64,000 nucleotides of DNA from Stieleria tagensis (GCF_024129865.1 NZ_JAMYFE010000022.1:57203-121202); one strand, 5' to 3'; shown: positions 35,517 to 44,659, counted from the stretch's first letter. Program-made: numbers and translations. The notes: a model not told the origin generated them from the sequence alone.

Positions 35517-36652
35517 AACGACGATTCAAAGAACTGGCCATTTTGCTCACCGCACTCGGCATCTTCGGCATGTTGGTTCTTGTCTCGGGAATCGTGCCCA
35601 TCAAAGCGAGCAGCGGACATTGGCCGATCACACGCTGGACCTTGGACTTTGCCAGCAACCGATCCGTTTCATTACATAGCAGTGGTATCGAGGTCCCTTC
35701 CATGGACGAGCCGGGAATAGTGCAAATGGGCGCCGCGACCTTCGACAGCAATTGTCGATGGTGTCATGGCGCACCCGGCTTTACGCAGCCACCGGTTGCG
35801 GCACAAATGACTCCCAGTCCACCCGACTTATCTGAAGCAGTCAGCCTGTGGGACGATGCCGAACTGTTTTATATTCTCAAGCACGGAATCAAGTTCGCCG
35901 GTATGCCGGCTTGGCCGACTCAGAAACGAGATGATGAAATCTGGCCAGTCGTCGCTTTTTTGCGCGAATTGCCAAAAATCGATGCAAGCGAGTACAGCCA
36001 GTTGGTTCAGCCGAATGCTGCCCAGAACCAAAAGGCCCCAACAGCGATCGCCTATCAGGTCGCGTCCGAGTGCACCGCTTGTCATGGCATGGCAGGCGGC
36101 CGACCGAGCAACGATCGAGTGCCCGTTCTGGCCTCACAAAGTCGAGCGTACCTCAAGAATTCTTTACTCGCCTATCGATCCGGCCGGCGATACAGCGGCG
36201 TGATGACTCCGATTGCCCATCGACTAACAGACCAGCAGATAGACGAGATCGCAAGCTATTTCTCAGAGCAACCTGCCACAACTCTGCCAAAGAACAGCCC
36301 ACCAAGCGACGTGCAGCGTTCCACGAACTCCGCGGAAACGGGCCGACTACCAATGAACGATCTGATCGAAACAGGTCGCCAGCTCGCCCATCAGGGTGAC
36401 CAGTCCGCAAAAATCCCCTCCTGTGTCGACTGTCACGGACCCGGAAAAATGAAACGCAGCGAGCAATACCCGTCGCTGGCTGGTCAGCCTGCCCGTTATC
36501 TGCAACGACAACTAGAGCTGTTCGCCCAAACCAACCGAGGCGGCAGCGCCAACGTCTCGCTGATGCATTCCATCGCAGATAAACTGAACAAGTCCCAACG
36601 CACTCAACTGTCACAGTACTACGCGTCACTCAGTGCCGAGGTCAAGAAGTAG
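35513..36652 (+). CDS. Tri-haem cytochrome c, terminal gene of the oxidase operon
   Basis: A 379-residue exported cytochrome. The ATG at 35513 overlaps the ctaG stop (ATGA) with GAGG upstream; a slightly earlier ATG at 35495 is less likely. One N-terminal membrane segment (LAILLTALGIFGMLVLVSGIV) is followed by three cytochrome c domains with haem sites CRWCH at 81, CTACH at 187 and CVDCH at 304. The first domain resembles cbb3-type CccA-like mono-haem domains (a MP-AWP motif near its end), the other two resemble di-haem cytochrome c4 type domains. It likely feeds electrons to the CoxB cytochrome tail. Confidence 0.9.
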   Translation: MKRRFKELAILLTALGIFGMLVLVSGIVPIKASSGHWPITRWTLDFASNRSVSLHSSGIEVPSMDEPGIVQMGAATFDSNCRWCHGAPGFTQPPVAAQMTPSPPDLSEAVSLWDDAELFYILKHGIKFAGMPAWPTQKRDDEIWPVVAFLRELPKIDASEYSQLVQPNAAQNQKAPTAIAYQVASECTACHGMAGGRPSNDRVPVLASQSRAYLKNSLLAYRSGRRYSGVMTPIAHRLTDQQIDEIASYFSEQPATTLPKNSPPSDVQRSTNSAETGRLPMNDLIETGRQLAHQGDQSAKIPSCVDCHGPGKMKRSEQYPSLAGQPARYLQRQLELFAQTNRGGSANVSLMHSIADKLNKSQRTQLSQYYASLSAEVKK

Positions 36653-37191
36653 ACACGATTTCCAACTCGTCCTGTTTAAACCCAGGCGGCACAATTCAGC
36701 CTCAGACGCTGTCATCAGAGCGCTTGCAAATTGCAAACCGCGATAGGCACCCATCGCCGAAGGATGGTTTGACACTGCGACCGCGATGGTTGTCATCTCC
36801 GACCACTTCGGGTGATGACCTCTTCTCTCGTTGGGCCTCCAGGTGTTCTTCGCACTCGATACGCTTGATGATCCGACCAGCCTTGCCGCGGTAGCACCGA
36901 GGCCACTTTCTTTTACTCCCCATGGGTCGCACACGAAGCTGTGTCCCCTGCCAACACGTCGAGGTGACAGGCCAAAGTGCCGTCCGATCGGGTTCGCGTG
37001 CTTCGGCGAACCAGGAGTCCAACGGCGATTCGGGTGATTTGAACAAGAAAAAACCGGGTTCACTTGCCTCGAAAACTTCCGATGCATATATTATGCATAC
37101 TTGATCGGGGCGATTTTTGGCCCGATGCACGCGAATTGGTTACCGGCCGACTTCAGGGCCGGTCATCACGATCCTTTTCCACAGGAAACCT
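36653..37191. other. Intergenic region downstream of the oxidase operon
   Basis: About 540 bases. The only clear element is the AT-rich inverted repeat near its right end (37082-37098). Minus-strand frames exist (for example 36702-37130) but none has a recognisable family or ribosome site. Confidence 0.5.
37082..37098. promoter_or_regulatory. Palindromic site upstream of the RHH-like gene, candidate operator
   Basis: ATGCATA at 37082-37088 and TATGCAT at 37092-37098 are exact inverted arms with a three-base spacer. The site lies 93 bases upstream of the ATG of a protein with a ribbon-helix-helix-like N-terminus, a class that often binds dyads in its own promoter. Autoregulation is inference. 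Confidence 0.45.
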
Positions 37192-37896
37192 ATGAAGAAA
37201 AATTTTTCCCGTACCACGATCACAGTTCCCCATGATTTGAAGTTGCGAATGAAACGGAGCGGCTCTGGCGTCAATTGGTCAGCGATCGCCTGCGACGCCT
37301 TCGAAACCAAGCTCGAAGAGATTGGGCCGTTTCAAGAGATCACCACCATCGAAGCGACGGTCGAACGTCTAAAGAAGCTGGCGATCGAAACCACGGAGGA
37401 ATCGACCGGAGCATCCGAACCATCACCGGCCGGAGAGGCAGCCGGTCGTCACTGGGCGATGAACCTTGCGTCGACCCAACAACTTTCGGCGTTGGAGGAT
37501 TTCCAAGCGGAAGTCACTCCCGAAAAATGGTCCGAAGTCCTATCGACTCGTGACGGCTGGTTTGAGTTGACTCGCCGCATTGCGACCGACGAGGCCATTG
37601 AGCTTGGCGGCTTGCGTGAATTCGAACATGGCTCCGGCGATGAAGCTGCCCCCGGTCGCCCGCGGCGAGAAGAGCGCGGCGGCCCTGACAGACACGGTCG
37701 CGGCAGACACGACGGACACCGCCGACGATTCAAGCGAGGCAGGGGCCATGGGAAAGGCCAGCGCCCCGGCGGCTTCCGAGCCCGCGCGTTCTGGCGTTCC
37801 ATTCTCGAAGAGCGCCCTTGCGAGCCGAACTTCTTTGCCAGCTTTGCCGACGGCGCCCTCGCAGTCTGGCAAGAAGTCAAACCACAGCTTGGATAG
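37192..37896 (+). CDS. Ribbon-helix-helix-like protein with Arg/Gly-rich linker
   Basis: A 234-residue protein; ATG at 37192 with AGGAAA upstream. Residues 6-45 (SRTTITVPHDLKLRMK, then GVNWSAIACDAFETKLEEI) look like a CopG/RHH DNA-binding motif, with one beta strand and two helices. A middle helical part (EDFQAEVTPEKWSEVL) is followed by an unusual Arg/Gly/His-rich linker (about residues 150-195) and a final helical piece (FFASFADGALAVWQEVKP). In the linker the +1 frame carries a more typical acidic, G/C-ending codon pattern, raising the possibility of a compensated frameshift there. Function as a transcriptional regulator is likely but unproven. Confidence 0.6.
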   Translation: MKKNFSRTTITVPHDLKLRMKRSGSGVNWSAIACDAFETKLEEIGPFQEITTIEATVERLKKLAIETTEESTGASEPSPAGEAAGRHWAMNLASTQQLSALEDFQAEVTPEKWSEVLSTRDGWFELTRRIATDEAIELGGLREFEHGSGDEAAPGRPRREERGGPDRHGRGRHDGHRRRFKRGRGHGKGQRPGGFRARAFWRSILEERPCEPNFFASFADGALAVWQEVKPQLG

Positions 37897-38122
37897 CATC
37901 GCTGTTTAGCGCCGCAGGCCAGGCGGTTCCGTAGGTCCGTCGAGCCTGAAAAGCAGTACGCCTCTCGCGCGCGGGCATCTGTTGAGGTGGCCATTTTTTG
38001 GGGGCCACCTCAAATTGCTTCAATCTTGGACAGCGAGATTGCGTTTTAGAGATGAGATCCAAATGGTTCTTGGAGATCACCATGACGAGGACGCGGACGC
38101 AATTAAGACCGCGGTGTTGGTA

Positions 38123-38623
38123 CTAATCCCTGGGGACAATGTGGTGCACATTGTCCATCACGTTTTCATACGCCTGCGGAGGAAGTGCGGGAACGCTCTC
38201 TCCATCGCGAAGCGTATTGAAGGCAAGCATGATGGTGACCGGCGCACCGTTTTCCAGACAGCCCGTGATGAAGTGAAAGGGATAGATGGCCAATGAGCGA
38301 TCCGGAGAAAACACGCCCATTGCCTGGGAATCACCGTGATCGTGAAAGGTGACATTCGCCCATTGCCAGCCGAGTTCTCGAACCAGCTGCTGTCCCCAGA
38401 GACAACCGAAGTACACTTCCACATCTTCGCCCTCCGGCGCGGCCACTTCTCCTTTCTGAAGCCGGTAGACAAAGTCATCGACCCGTTCCACAACCGTCTC
38501 TGGCGGTGCCGAATTTGGGTCGACACCGAGAAACGTGGCGGCGTCGTTGGCCACTTTGTGGACCAAGTCGACATGCTCGGCCAAAATCGGACTCTCTGAA
38601 ATACTCGGAGGCGTTGTAGACAT
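38123..38623 (-). CDS. Hypothetical protein, possibly DUF3806-like
   Basis: A 166-residue soluble protein with no signal peptide. Mixed alpha/beta sequence: HVDLVHKVANDAATFLGVD at the N-terminus, then FGCLWGQQLVRELGWQWANV followed by SLAIYPFHFITGCLENG. The LG-x-LWG-x-LV-x-ELGW-x-W pattern is reminiscent of DUF3806-type proteins, which is only a weak resemblance. Start ATG at 38623. Neighbours give no functional clue. Confidence 0.6.
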   Translation of the reverse strand: MSTTPPSISESPILAEHVDLVHKVANDAATFLGVDPNSAPPETVVERVDDFVYRLQKGEVAAPEGEDVEVYFGCLWGQQLVRELGWQWANVTFHDHGDSQAMGVFSPDRSLAIYPFHFITGCLENGAPVTIMLAFNTLRDGESVPALPPQAYENVMDNVHHIVPRD

Positions 38624-38826
38624 CGGATTAATTCAGCAGTGAAAAAGGACAATCGAACTCACACGGGCCATGGCTTTCTAGCAGAATGTTACGTTCATAG
38701 GTTTCTTCTGCCCCATGTTACTCGATCAGTCCCTCTGCCATGGCACCGAAGCCTACGATGAGAATCATTCCCGACATCGCAGCCGCAGAAAACACGAACC
38801 AACTGTCACTGACAGAGGTTGAAAGC

Positions 38827-41130
38827 ATGACGCCCGTCCAATATGCCCTGCGCACCTTCTGCTTCCTTCTGGCTGGCACTCTGGCGACTGGCGCGCGATC
38901 CGCTGACGCCACCGATAGCGCTCAAGCAAAGGTTTTTGACGGCTATCACTACAGCGCTGTTTTTGCCGGCAATCGAAACTTTCGAATTTTCCTCCCACCG
39001 AACTACGCGACCGAAACCGGCAAACACTATCCCGTGATCTACTTCTTCCACGGCTGGAATCAGCGGTACTTTGGATCGATGGGGAAAGGGTATTCGGACT
39101 ACGACAAAGACGATCAGAATGGTGGCGACAACATTCAAAATTTCGTGTCCAAACATGACGTCATCGTCGTGAAGGTCGATGGATTAAACAGGTTTTCAGT
39201 CGACCCGCAAAACCTAAGTCCTTACAACGTCAGCACCGTCACGACGTTCCGCCAGTTCCCAACGTACTTCAAAGAATTCGTCGGCTATATCGACAGCCAT
39301 TATCGCACCATCCCGGATCGAGAGCATCGGGCCGTGTCAGGTCTTTCCATGGGCGGGTTCATGAGCTTTTGGCTGGCAGCCAAATACCCAGACATGATCA
39401 GCGCAGCAGGCAACTTTTGCGGATCGACGGAGTTTATGGCAGGTCCACTCGAGTTCCCAACGGAATATGCGCACGCGGAAATGTTCGACAACGTGCGGGG
39501 CGTCAGCGTCCGCATGCACAATGGCACTCGGGATCGACTGCGGTTTTACCACCAGGATTTCAATCGATATTGGTTGAATGTGGTACCGCAATACGAATTC
39601 CATCCCTATGACGCGTCACATACGGTATGCGGGCTGCACGACATGTTCACTTTCATCATGCAGACGTTTGAATCGCCATTGCCCGTGCCGTCGCAGTGGG
39701 ATCACATCGACCTCTATCCGTGTTTTGACGTCTGGGGCTATCAGGTGGAAACCAGTCGAACCCGAGCTGGATTCACAATTCTGGAGAACGTTAATCGTGA
39801 CGGATTCAAAGTCGCCGTTCGGAGTTTCCTGCCCGATGGCCAGCGAATGCCCCATGTGTCAGTGACTGTAAAAACAGCACCGATCTATCTTGCAAATCAG
39901 AGTTACCAGATCACCGACGTCACAGGCAATGGCAGGACGCACAACACGTACAACGTGACCAGTGATACCGAGGGCCGGTTGGCCATCGTCACCGATGGCG
40001 ATCTGCATCACATCGGGATCAACGGAGGGAACGCACACGCAAATTTGTGCCTTTCAGAACTTACGATCGACAACATGCCATGGGCGGAAACCGGCAAAGA
40101 GATTCAGTTATCGATCGACTTGATAAACAAAGGGAACACGGACGCTCACGCGATCACTGGAAAACTCATTCCGCTCAGCGAGGGCGTTAAAGTCCTCAAA
40201 GACACCGCTGGGTTGCAGCATCTGGCGCCCCGCACTGTCGATCGACTAGCTGGAACACTGACCGTCAAAAACAACAAGCTCGGCATTGAGATTGCCAAGT
40301 TTGAATTGCTATTGAAGGACCAACAGGGCAACCAATGGCGAGAGGAATTCGAATTGCGATTGAAAGATCCCGTGCCGGAGATCACCGACTTTGAAATCGC
40401 CGACGGCAGACAGGTGACGGTCGTCGAAGCAGCGGTGGATTCCATGACCGGCGTTGTGGGTGCGGGAAACGGCGACGGGATTGCCAACCCAGGGGAGACC
40501 ATCGTGATTCTCGTAAAGGATGGCAGCAACTACTTGCGAACCAACGCGTACACTCTGAATCCAAAGATCAACGCCAATAACAACGCTATCCGAGTTTCAG
40601 ATCGTTGGCAGAACTACGACCATATCGGTGGTTCAGCCAAGTACACACAGCCGGTGATCGCATCGAGCGAGAGTGCAGGGGAGTCCGTTTGGTTTTATGT
40701 GGAATATTGGCTGCCGGGCAAAATCAGTGGCCAGCATTTAATCAAGAAAGGCAAGGTCAGGATCGACATCACCGGTGAGGACGAAACTGCGCCTCAGATA
40801 CAATGGGTCCAGGTTTTGACACACGATCGTATTGAAGCAAAAATCGATGACGGGTCAGGGGTCGAAAACGTGACAGCCAAGCTTGTCCCGAACACAGAAA
40901 AATCAACGATCCCGCACGTCCAGTGGGACACCGTCCCCGAGGCGTTCAAAGTCGACCTTGTCGACACCGGAACCAACGGCGATGCCGTCAAAGGAGATGG
41001 CGTGTTTAGCCGCAAGATCGAGAATCATCCATCGTACTTCTATGACTTGACGGTGGAGACGGCAGATGTACTCGGAAACAGCCAAGTCGATGACTCGCAC
41101 GGAACGATTTTCATCAAGAACACACGCTGA
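38827..41130 (+). CDS. Secreted alpha/beta-hydrolase esterase with C-terminal beta-sandwich domains
   Basis: A 767-residue exported protein. Start ATG at 38827 with AGAGG upstream and a signal peptide (ALRTFCFLLAGTLATGARSADA); an upstream ATG at 38740 adds no signal. The catalytic part resembles esterase D / feruloyl-type esterases: HGWNQRYFG oxyanion region, nucleophile elbow GLSMGGF, and the catalytic His in ASHTVCGLHD. From about residue 400 the sequence is beta-rich with CARDB-like segments (MPWAETGKEIQLSIDLINKG) and further sandwich repeats. It may remove ester groups from polysaccharides. A secreted carbohydrate esterase is the best guess. Confidence 0.75.
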   Translation: MTPVQYALRTFCFLLAGTLATGARSADATDSAQAKVFDGYHYSAVFAGNRNFRIFLPPNYATETGKHYPVIYFFHGWNQRYFGSMGKGYSDYDKDDQNGGDNIQNFVSKHDVIVVKVDGLNRFSVDPQNLSPYNVSTVTTFRQFPTYFKEFVGYIDSHYRTIPDREHRAVSGLSMGGFMSFWLAAKYPDMISAAGNFCGSTEFMAGPLEFPTEYAHAEMFDNVRGVSVRMHNGTRDRLRFYHQDFNRYWLNVVPQYEFHPYDASHTVCGLHDMFTFIMQTFESPLPVPSQWDHIDLYPCFDVWGYQVETSRTRAGFTILENVNRDGFKVAVRSFLPDGQRMPHVSVTVKTAPIYLANQSYQITDVTGNGRTHNTYNVTSDTEGRLAIVTDGDLHHIGINGGNAHANLCLSELTIDNMPWAETGKEIQLSIDLINKGNTDAHAITGKLIPLSEGVKVLKDTAGLQHLAPRTVDRLAGTLTVKNNKLGIEIAKFELLLKDQQGNQWREEFELRLKDPVPEITDFEIADGRQVTVVEAAVDSMTGVVGAGNGDGIANPGETIVILVKDGSNYLRTNAYTLNPKINANNNAIRVSDRWQNYDHIGGSAKYTQPVIASSESAGESVWFYVEYWLPGKISGQHLIKKGKVRIDITGEDETAPQIQWVQVLTHDRIEAKIDDGSGVENVTAKLVPNTEKSTIPHVQWDTVPEAFKVDLVDTGTNGDAVKGDGVFSRKIENHPSYFYDLTVETADVLGNSQVDDSHGTIFIKNTR

Positions 41131-41301
41131 CGATCGGACAACCGGTGACTCCAATCACATTGATGACTTGATACCAAACGATACCTGTTGATTCCTTTGG
41201 ACGATGGTGGTGAGATAATTGATCGGCAACAATGGGTGACTACGGATTGCGTTCGTTGGGAGCGCAATTCGCATACACGCCCTCTGCTCGGAGACGAAGC
41301 C

Positions 41302-42651
41302 TTGATTCGCTTGAACACATTGCTTGCCCTGATGATCGTTGGGGTCGCTGGTTTGGCTGATGAGAATTGGCCGCGGTTTCGCGGTGCCGATGCGACTGGC
41401 GTTGTAGCCGACGATCCAGGTTTGCCGACGGATTGGGACAAGACCAAAAACGTCGCTTGGGTTGCCGATGTTCCAGGGCAAGGTTGGGGAAGCCCGATCG
41501 TTGTCGGAGAACGCGTGTTTGTGTCATCCGTGGTCGCCGATGAAGAAAACATCGCACCGAGCGCGGGGCTGTACTTGGGCGAAGGGGTGCGTGATCCGGC
41601 CAAGGGTATTCACCACTGGATGGTGTATTGCTTTGACCTGAAGACCGGCGACAAGCTGTGGGAACAAGAGTCCTACACGGGCCGGCCTGTCGTGCCGCGT
41701 CACCCGAAGAGTTCGTATGCGGCCGAAACGCCTGCGACCGATGGCGAGCGGTTGTTCGTGCTGTTCGGCGACTTGGGGTTGTTTTGCTATTCGCTCGATG
41801 GCGAACTGCTCTGGAAGAAGATGATCGATCCGAAAAAGACCAACATGGATTATGGGGCAGCGGCGTCACCGGTGGTCCATGGCGATCAAGTATTCGTTGT
41901 GTATGACAACAAGGAAGATTCGTGGATCGCTTCGTTTGACACAAACACAGGTGACGAGAAGTGGCGGACCAAGCGTGACGAGGTGATGTCTTGGGCGACA
42001 CCCTTCGTATGGGAGAATGAAATCCGGACCGAGATCGTCGTTCCAGGCCAACGCATCAACCGCAGTTACGATCTCAATGGAAAAGAGCTGTGGCGTTTCG
42101 ACGGTGAAATGTCGGTCTTGGTCATTCCGTCACCCTTTGCGGCTCATGGAATGTGCTACCTGTCGTCGGGATACGTTGGCGATGCTCATCGCCCAACCTT
42201 CGCGATCCGCCCGGGTGCAAGCGGCGATATCGCTCCCGATGGCGACTTTAAAAAGAGTGAATTTATCGAGTGGTACCAACCGCAATGTTCGCCGTACAAC
42301 ACCACGCAGATTGTCTACGGCGACTACCTGTACACGGTCTATGACCAAGGTTTCATGACCTGTCACAACGCGTTGACAGGGGACGAGGTATACGGGAAAC
42401 GGCGTTTTTCGCCGAAGGGTTCATTTACGTCCTCGCCGTGGGCCTACGACGGGAAAGTGTTTTGCCTGAGCGAGGATGGCTTGACTTATGTGATCAAGGC
42501 CGGGCCCGAGTTCGAGATTCTGGACACCAACCCGCTTGACGAACTCTGCATTGCAACACCGAGCATCGCCGACGGTAACTTGTTGGTCCGGACACTGACC
42601 AAGGTTTACTGCATCACCAAGGGCGGGCGTGCCACCACCGCCCGGAACTAG
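41302..42651 (+). CDS. PQQ-type beta-propeller protein, secreted
   Basis: A 449-residue protein. The frame opens at 41188, but the TTG at 41302 has GGAG at 41290-41293 and starts a signal peptide (IRLNTLLALMIVGVAGLA). The mature part begins ENWPRFRGADATGV and shows repeated propeller blades (NVAWVADVPGQGWGSPIVVG; VYCFDLKTGDKLWEQES; LFCYSLDGELLWKKM; WIASFDTNTGDEKWRT; NRSYDLNGKELWRFDG), each with the Gly-Asp-Trp type motif of PQQ repeats. Planctomycetes have many such proteins; most lack proven quinone binding, so catalytic function is not assumed. Confidence 0.85.
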   Translation: MIRLNTLLALMIVGVAGLADENWPRFRGADATGVVADDPGLPTDWDKTKNVAWVADVPGQGWGSPIVVGERVFVSSVVADEENIAPSAGLYLGEGVRDPAKGIHHWMVYCFDLKTGDKLWEQESYTGRPVVPRHPKSSYAAETPATDGERLFVLFGDLGLFCYSLDGELLWKKMIDPKKTNMDYGAAASPVVHGDQVFVVYDNKEDSWIASFDTNTGDEKWRTKRDEVMSWATPFVWENEIRTEIVVPGQRINRSYDLNGKELWRFDGEMSVLVIPSPFAAHGMCYLSSGYVGDAHRPTFAIRPGASGDIAPDGDFKKSEFIEWYQPQCSPYNTTQIVYGDYLYTVYDQGFMTCHNALTGDEVYGKRRFSPKGSFTSSPWAYDGKVFCLSEDGLTYVIKAGPEFEILDTNPLDELCIATPSIADGNLLVRTLTKVYCITKGGRATTARN

Positions 42652-42693
42652 TCGGCGTCGGCTTCGGCTTCGGCTTCGGCTTCGGCGATCATG
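42652..42693. repeat. Hexanucleotide tandem repeat, seven TCGGCN-type units
   Basis: Directly after the propeller stop: TCGGCG, five TCGGCT and one TCGGCG. On the minus strand it would read as an Ala-Glu/Ala-Asp run, but no believable gene contains it. Copy number is likely unstable. Confidence 0.8.
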
Positions 42694-42901
42694 CACACGA
42701 AGTCGGGATCGGTCCTAGGTCCGCCATAGCCGTAACGATCGCCCCGGCATTGTGGCAATTGGCCGAACCGCTTGCCCCACGGTTGCCTTAGCTTGAAAGG
42801 CGTCAACTCTGGTTGTCGTTGGTAACGCCGTTTGACGCCTCCCGATGACGTTTGAGACGTAATGCAGGCCAAAACGCGACATCGAAGCAATCACGGGCTG
42901 C
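42694..42901. other. Intergenic region before the stress module
   Basis: Together with the hexanucleotide repeat and the sigma-54 site, the gap from 42652 to 42975 is 324 bases. I see nothing coding in it. Confidence 0.5.
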
Positions 42902-42917
42902 TGGCATGAACATTGCA
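42902..42917 (+). promoter_or_regulatory. Sigma-54 (-24/-12) promoter
   Basis: TGGCATG-AACA-TTGCA matches the consensus TGGCACG-N4-TTGCA at all but one position, with the essential GG and GC exactly 10 bases apart. It is 59 bases upstream of the ATG of the 53-residue membrane peptide and reads in the right direction for the Rnk/HPF cluster. An NtrC-type sigma-54 activator is encoded 6 kb downstream. Confidence 0.7.
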
Positions 42918-42975
42918 TTGGAAAACAATCAACGTCGCGTGATGCACTGTTTTGTCACTCAATGGAGATCTTGTC

Positions 42976-43137
42976 ATGTTGATGCGAAATCCGAAATACA
43001 AAATCAAACACCGGATTGTGCGAGAGCACGGACTGGTTGAGCCTCACGTCACTTTCTCGCCGCATCAAATGCTGCATGGCCAACTCCTGTTGATCCTGTT
43101 GTTTGCCCTCGCGATCTTCTTACGCTCGATTGCGTAA
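42976..43137 (+). CDS. Small membrane protein, 53 residues
   Basis: The ATG at 42976 has GGAG at 42964-42967. The N-terminal 33 residues are basic and His-rich (RNPKYKIKHRIVREHG) and the C-terminus is a single membrane helix (GQLLLILLFALAIFLRSIA). It is the first gene after the sigma-54 promoter. No known family. The distance to the next gene is 215 bases. Confidence 0.5.
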   Translation: MLMRNPKYKIKHRIVREHGLVEPHVTFSPHQMLHGQLLLILLFALAIFLRSIA

Positions 43138-43352
43138 AACCTCTCGAAAGCACGCTTGCATCATTCCGAAATTGACCACGCGCATTCACAACACAGTCTC
43201 CTGCTGCTAACTCCCGCAGCCATTGGAACCGGTCGTGACGCATTCAATTTGCACAGGAGTGGTTCGATCAATCTGCGAACTGACACTGTGCTTTGGTTTG
43301 ACGGAATCAATCCAAGTTGCTGTTCCAACCTCACCAAATGGAAATCACCCTC

Positions 43353-43766
43353 ATGGCGCGTAAACAAATCATCATCACCAAAGCCGATCACGAACGCTTG
43401 GAACAATTGTTTCTTAGCAGAGTCGCGGGCGCGTTTCGCAACAAACCATACCTGAATGGTCTGCGCGGCGAACTGGATATCGCACAGATCGTTGATCCGA
43501 GCGAAGTTCCCTGCGATGTCATCACCATGAATTCGACGGTACGACTGCGCGATATCAAGGAAAAGGAAACCGAGACGTTCACCTTGGTTTACCCCGATGA
43601 GGCGAATATTGCCGAGGGGAAACTGTCGATTCTGGCCCCGCTGGGCACTGCGATCCTTGGCTACCGCGTAGGCGATTTGGTGCAATGGCAGGTGCCGACC
43701 GGCATGGGGCGCTGGCGTGTCGAAGAACTTTTGTTTCAACCAGAACGTGACCGCGTTGCGGCGTAA
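43353..43766 (+). CDS. Rnk-like GreA/GreB C-terminal domain protein, paralog 1
   Basis: A 137-residue protein of the Rnk family (regulator of nucleoside diphosphate kinase), which binds RNA polymerase or nucleotide metabolism factors. The C-terminal domain shows the GreA-like motif VITMNSTVRLRDI, followed by TFTLVYPDEANIAEGKLSILAPLGTAILGYRVGD. The start at 43353 (MARKQ) has GGAA about eight bases upstream; an ATG at 43338 is also possible. It is 50-60% similar by eye to the 44228 gene, so the two are paralogs that sandwich an HPF-like gene. Confidence 0.85.
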   Translation: MARKQIIITKADHERLEQLFLSRVAGAFRNKPYLNGLRGELDIAQIVDPSEVPCDVITMNSTVRLRDIKEKETETFTLVYPDEANIAEGKLSILAPLGTAILGYRVGDLVQWQVPTGMGRWRVEELLFQPERDRVAA

Positions 43767-43822
43767 GCATTGAATTGAAAACTGAGTGTTGATTTTGTAT
43801 CCCCGCCTTCTTGGAGAACGCT

Positions 43823-44203
43823 ATGAAAGTTTCCGTTAATTCGTCCATCGAACGACTCAGCCCGTCAGCGCGTGATTCCATTCATGCGCTAATGTCCAGT
43901 ACGCTGGCACGCTTCACACCGCGAATCTCGCAGGTGTCGGTGTTGGTCATCGACGAAAACGGCCCCCGTGGCGGTGTCGACAAGCTGTGCCGGGTCAATG
44001 TGCTCATGCCTGGCATTGGCACATTGACGACGAAGGCACGCCATGAAAAGTTGATGGCCGCTGTTAGCGAAGCAGCCCGACGTGCCCGTCGGATTGTGGT
44101 GACAAAAATGAAGCGACCACGCTCGTTACGGCTGCGCAGGCGGACAAAGGGCAATCCGGTCCTCGAAACCGCGCCCGCATCTACTAATGCATCGTCCACC
44201 TAA
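43823..44203 (+). CDS. HPF/RaiA-like ribosome-associated protein
   Basis: A 126-residue protein; ATG at 43823 with GGAG eight bases upstream. It fits the S30AE/hibernation-factor pattern: VSVLVIDENGPRGGVDKLCRV, then TKARHEKLMAAVSEAARRARRIVVTK and a very basic tail (MKRPRSLRLRRRTKG). Proteins of this family bind the 30S subunit and help form inactive ribosomes in stress or stationary phase. It lies between two Rnk-like genes, which suggests joint use in slow growth. Confidence 0.75.
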   Translation: MKVSVNSSIERLSPSARDSIHALMSSTLARFTPRISQVSVLVIDENGPRGGVDKLCRVNVLMPGIGTLTTKARHEKLMAAVSEAARRARRIVVTKMKRPRSLRLRRRTKGNPVLETAPASTNASST

Positions 44204-44227
44204 GACCTTCAATCGCGATACACCATC

Positions 44228-44659
44228 ATGTCATCTCCCATCATCGCCGTCAGTCAAACCGATCTTCAGCGGCTTGAATCTGTGCTGGACAGCCATTTCG
44301 TCCAAGCGATCGGGAACGACCGCCCTCACTTGAAAGAACTCAAGAATAAGTTGGAGCGCGCGTCCGTTATCGATTGCCGCGAGATGCAGCCCGACATCGT
44401 AACCATGAATTCGACGTTCAACTTGTTTGACATAGATCGAAACGAATCAGACACGTTCACGCTGGTGTATCCCGACGAGGCATGCATCGCCGAGGGAAAA
44501 CTGTCGATTCTATCGCCTCTTGGCGCAGAGGTTTTCGGTCTCCGTGTCGGTGCGACGTTGACCTTGCATGTCTTGAATCACAAGACTCGAAAGCGAGTCG
44601 AGAAAATCTCGTTCCAGCCCGAGCGAGCATGGTTCCGCAACCGCGTGATGGCCGAATGA
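44228..44659 (+). CDS. Rnk-like GreA/GreB C-terminal domain protein, paralog 2
   Basis: A 143-residue paralog of the 43353 gene. Conserved order: DLQRLESVLDSHFVQA, IVTMNSTFNLFDI, TFTLVYPDEACIAEGKLSIL, SPLGAEVFGLRVG. It ends with an Arg-rich tail. Start ATG at 44228. In-line with the HPF-like gene by 24 bases. Confidence 0.85.
   Translation: MSSPIIAVSQTDLQRLESVLDSHFVQAIGNDRPHLKELKNKLERASVIDCREMQPDIVTMNSTFNLFDIDRNESDTFTLVYPDEACIAEGKLSILSPLGAEVFGLRVGATLTLHVLNHKTRKRVEKISFQPERAWFRNRVMAE

Noticed and set aside
36702..37130. Minus-strand frame of 142 codons with a basic region
   Set aside because: Parts look protein-like (GRIIKRIECEEHLEAQREKR), but no family, no ribosome site and overlapping other frames of equal quality; insufficient evidence.
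42648..42890. Minus-strand frame with Glu-Ala/Asp-Ala tail
   Set aside because: The tail is only the hexanucleotide repeat read in reverse; the rest has no domain.
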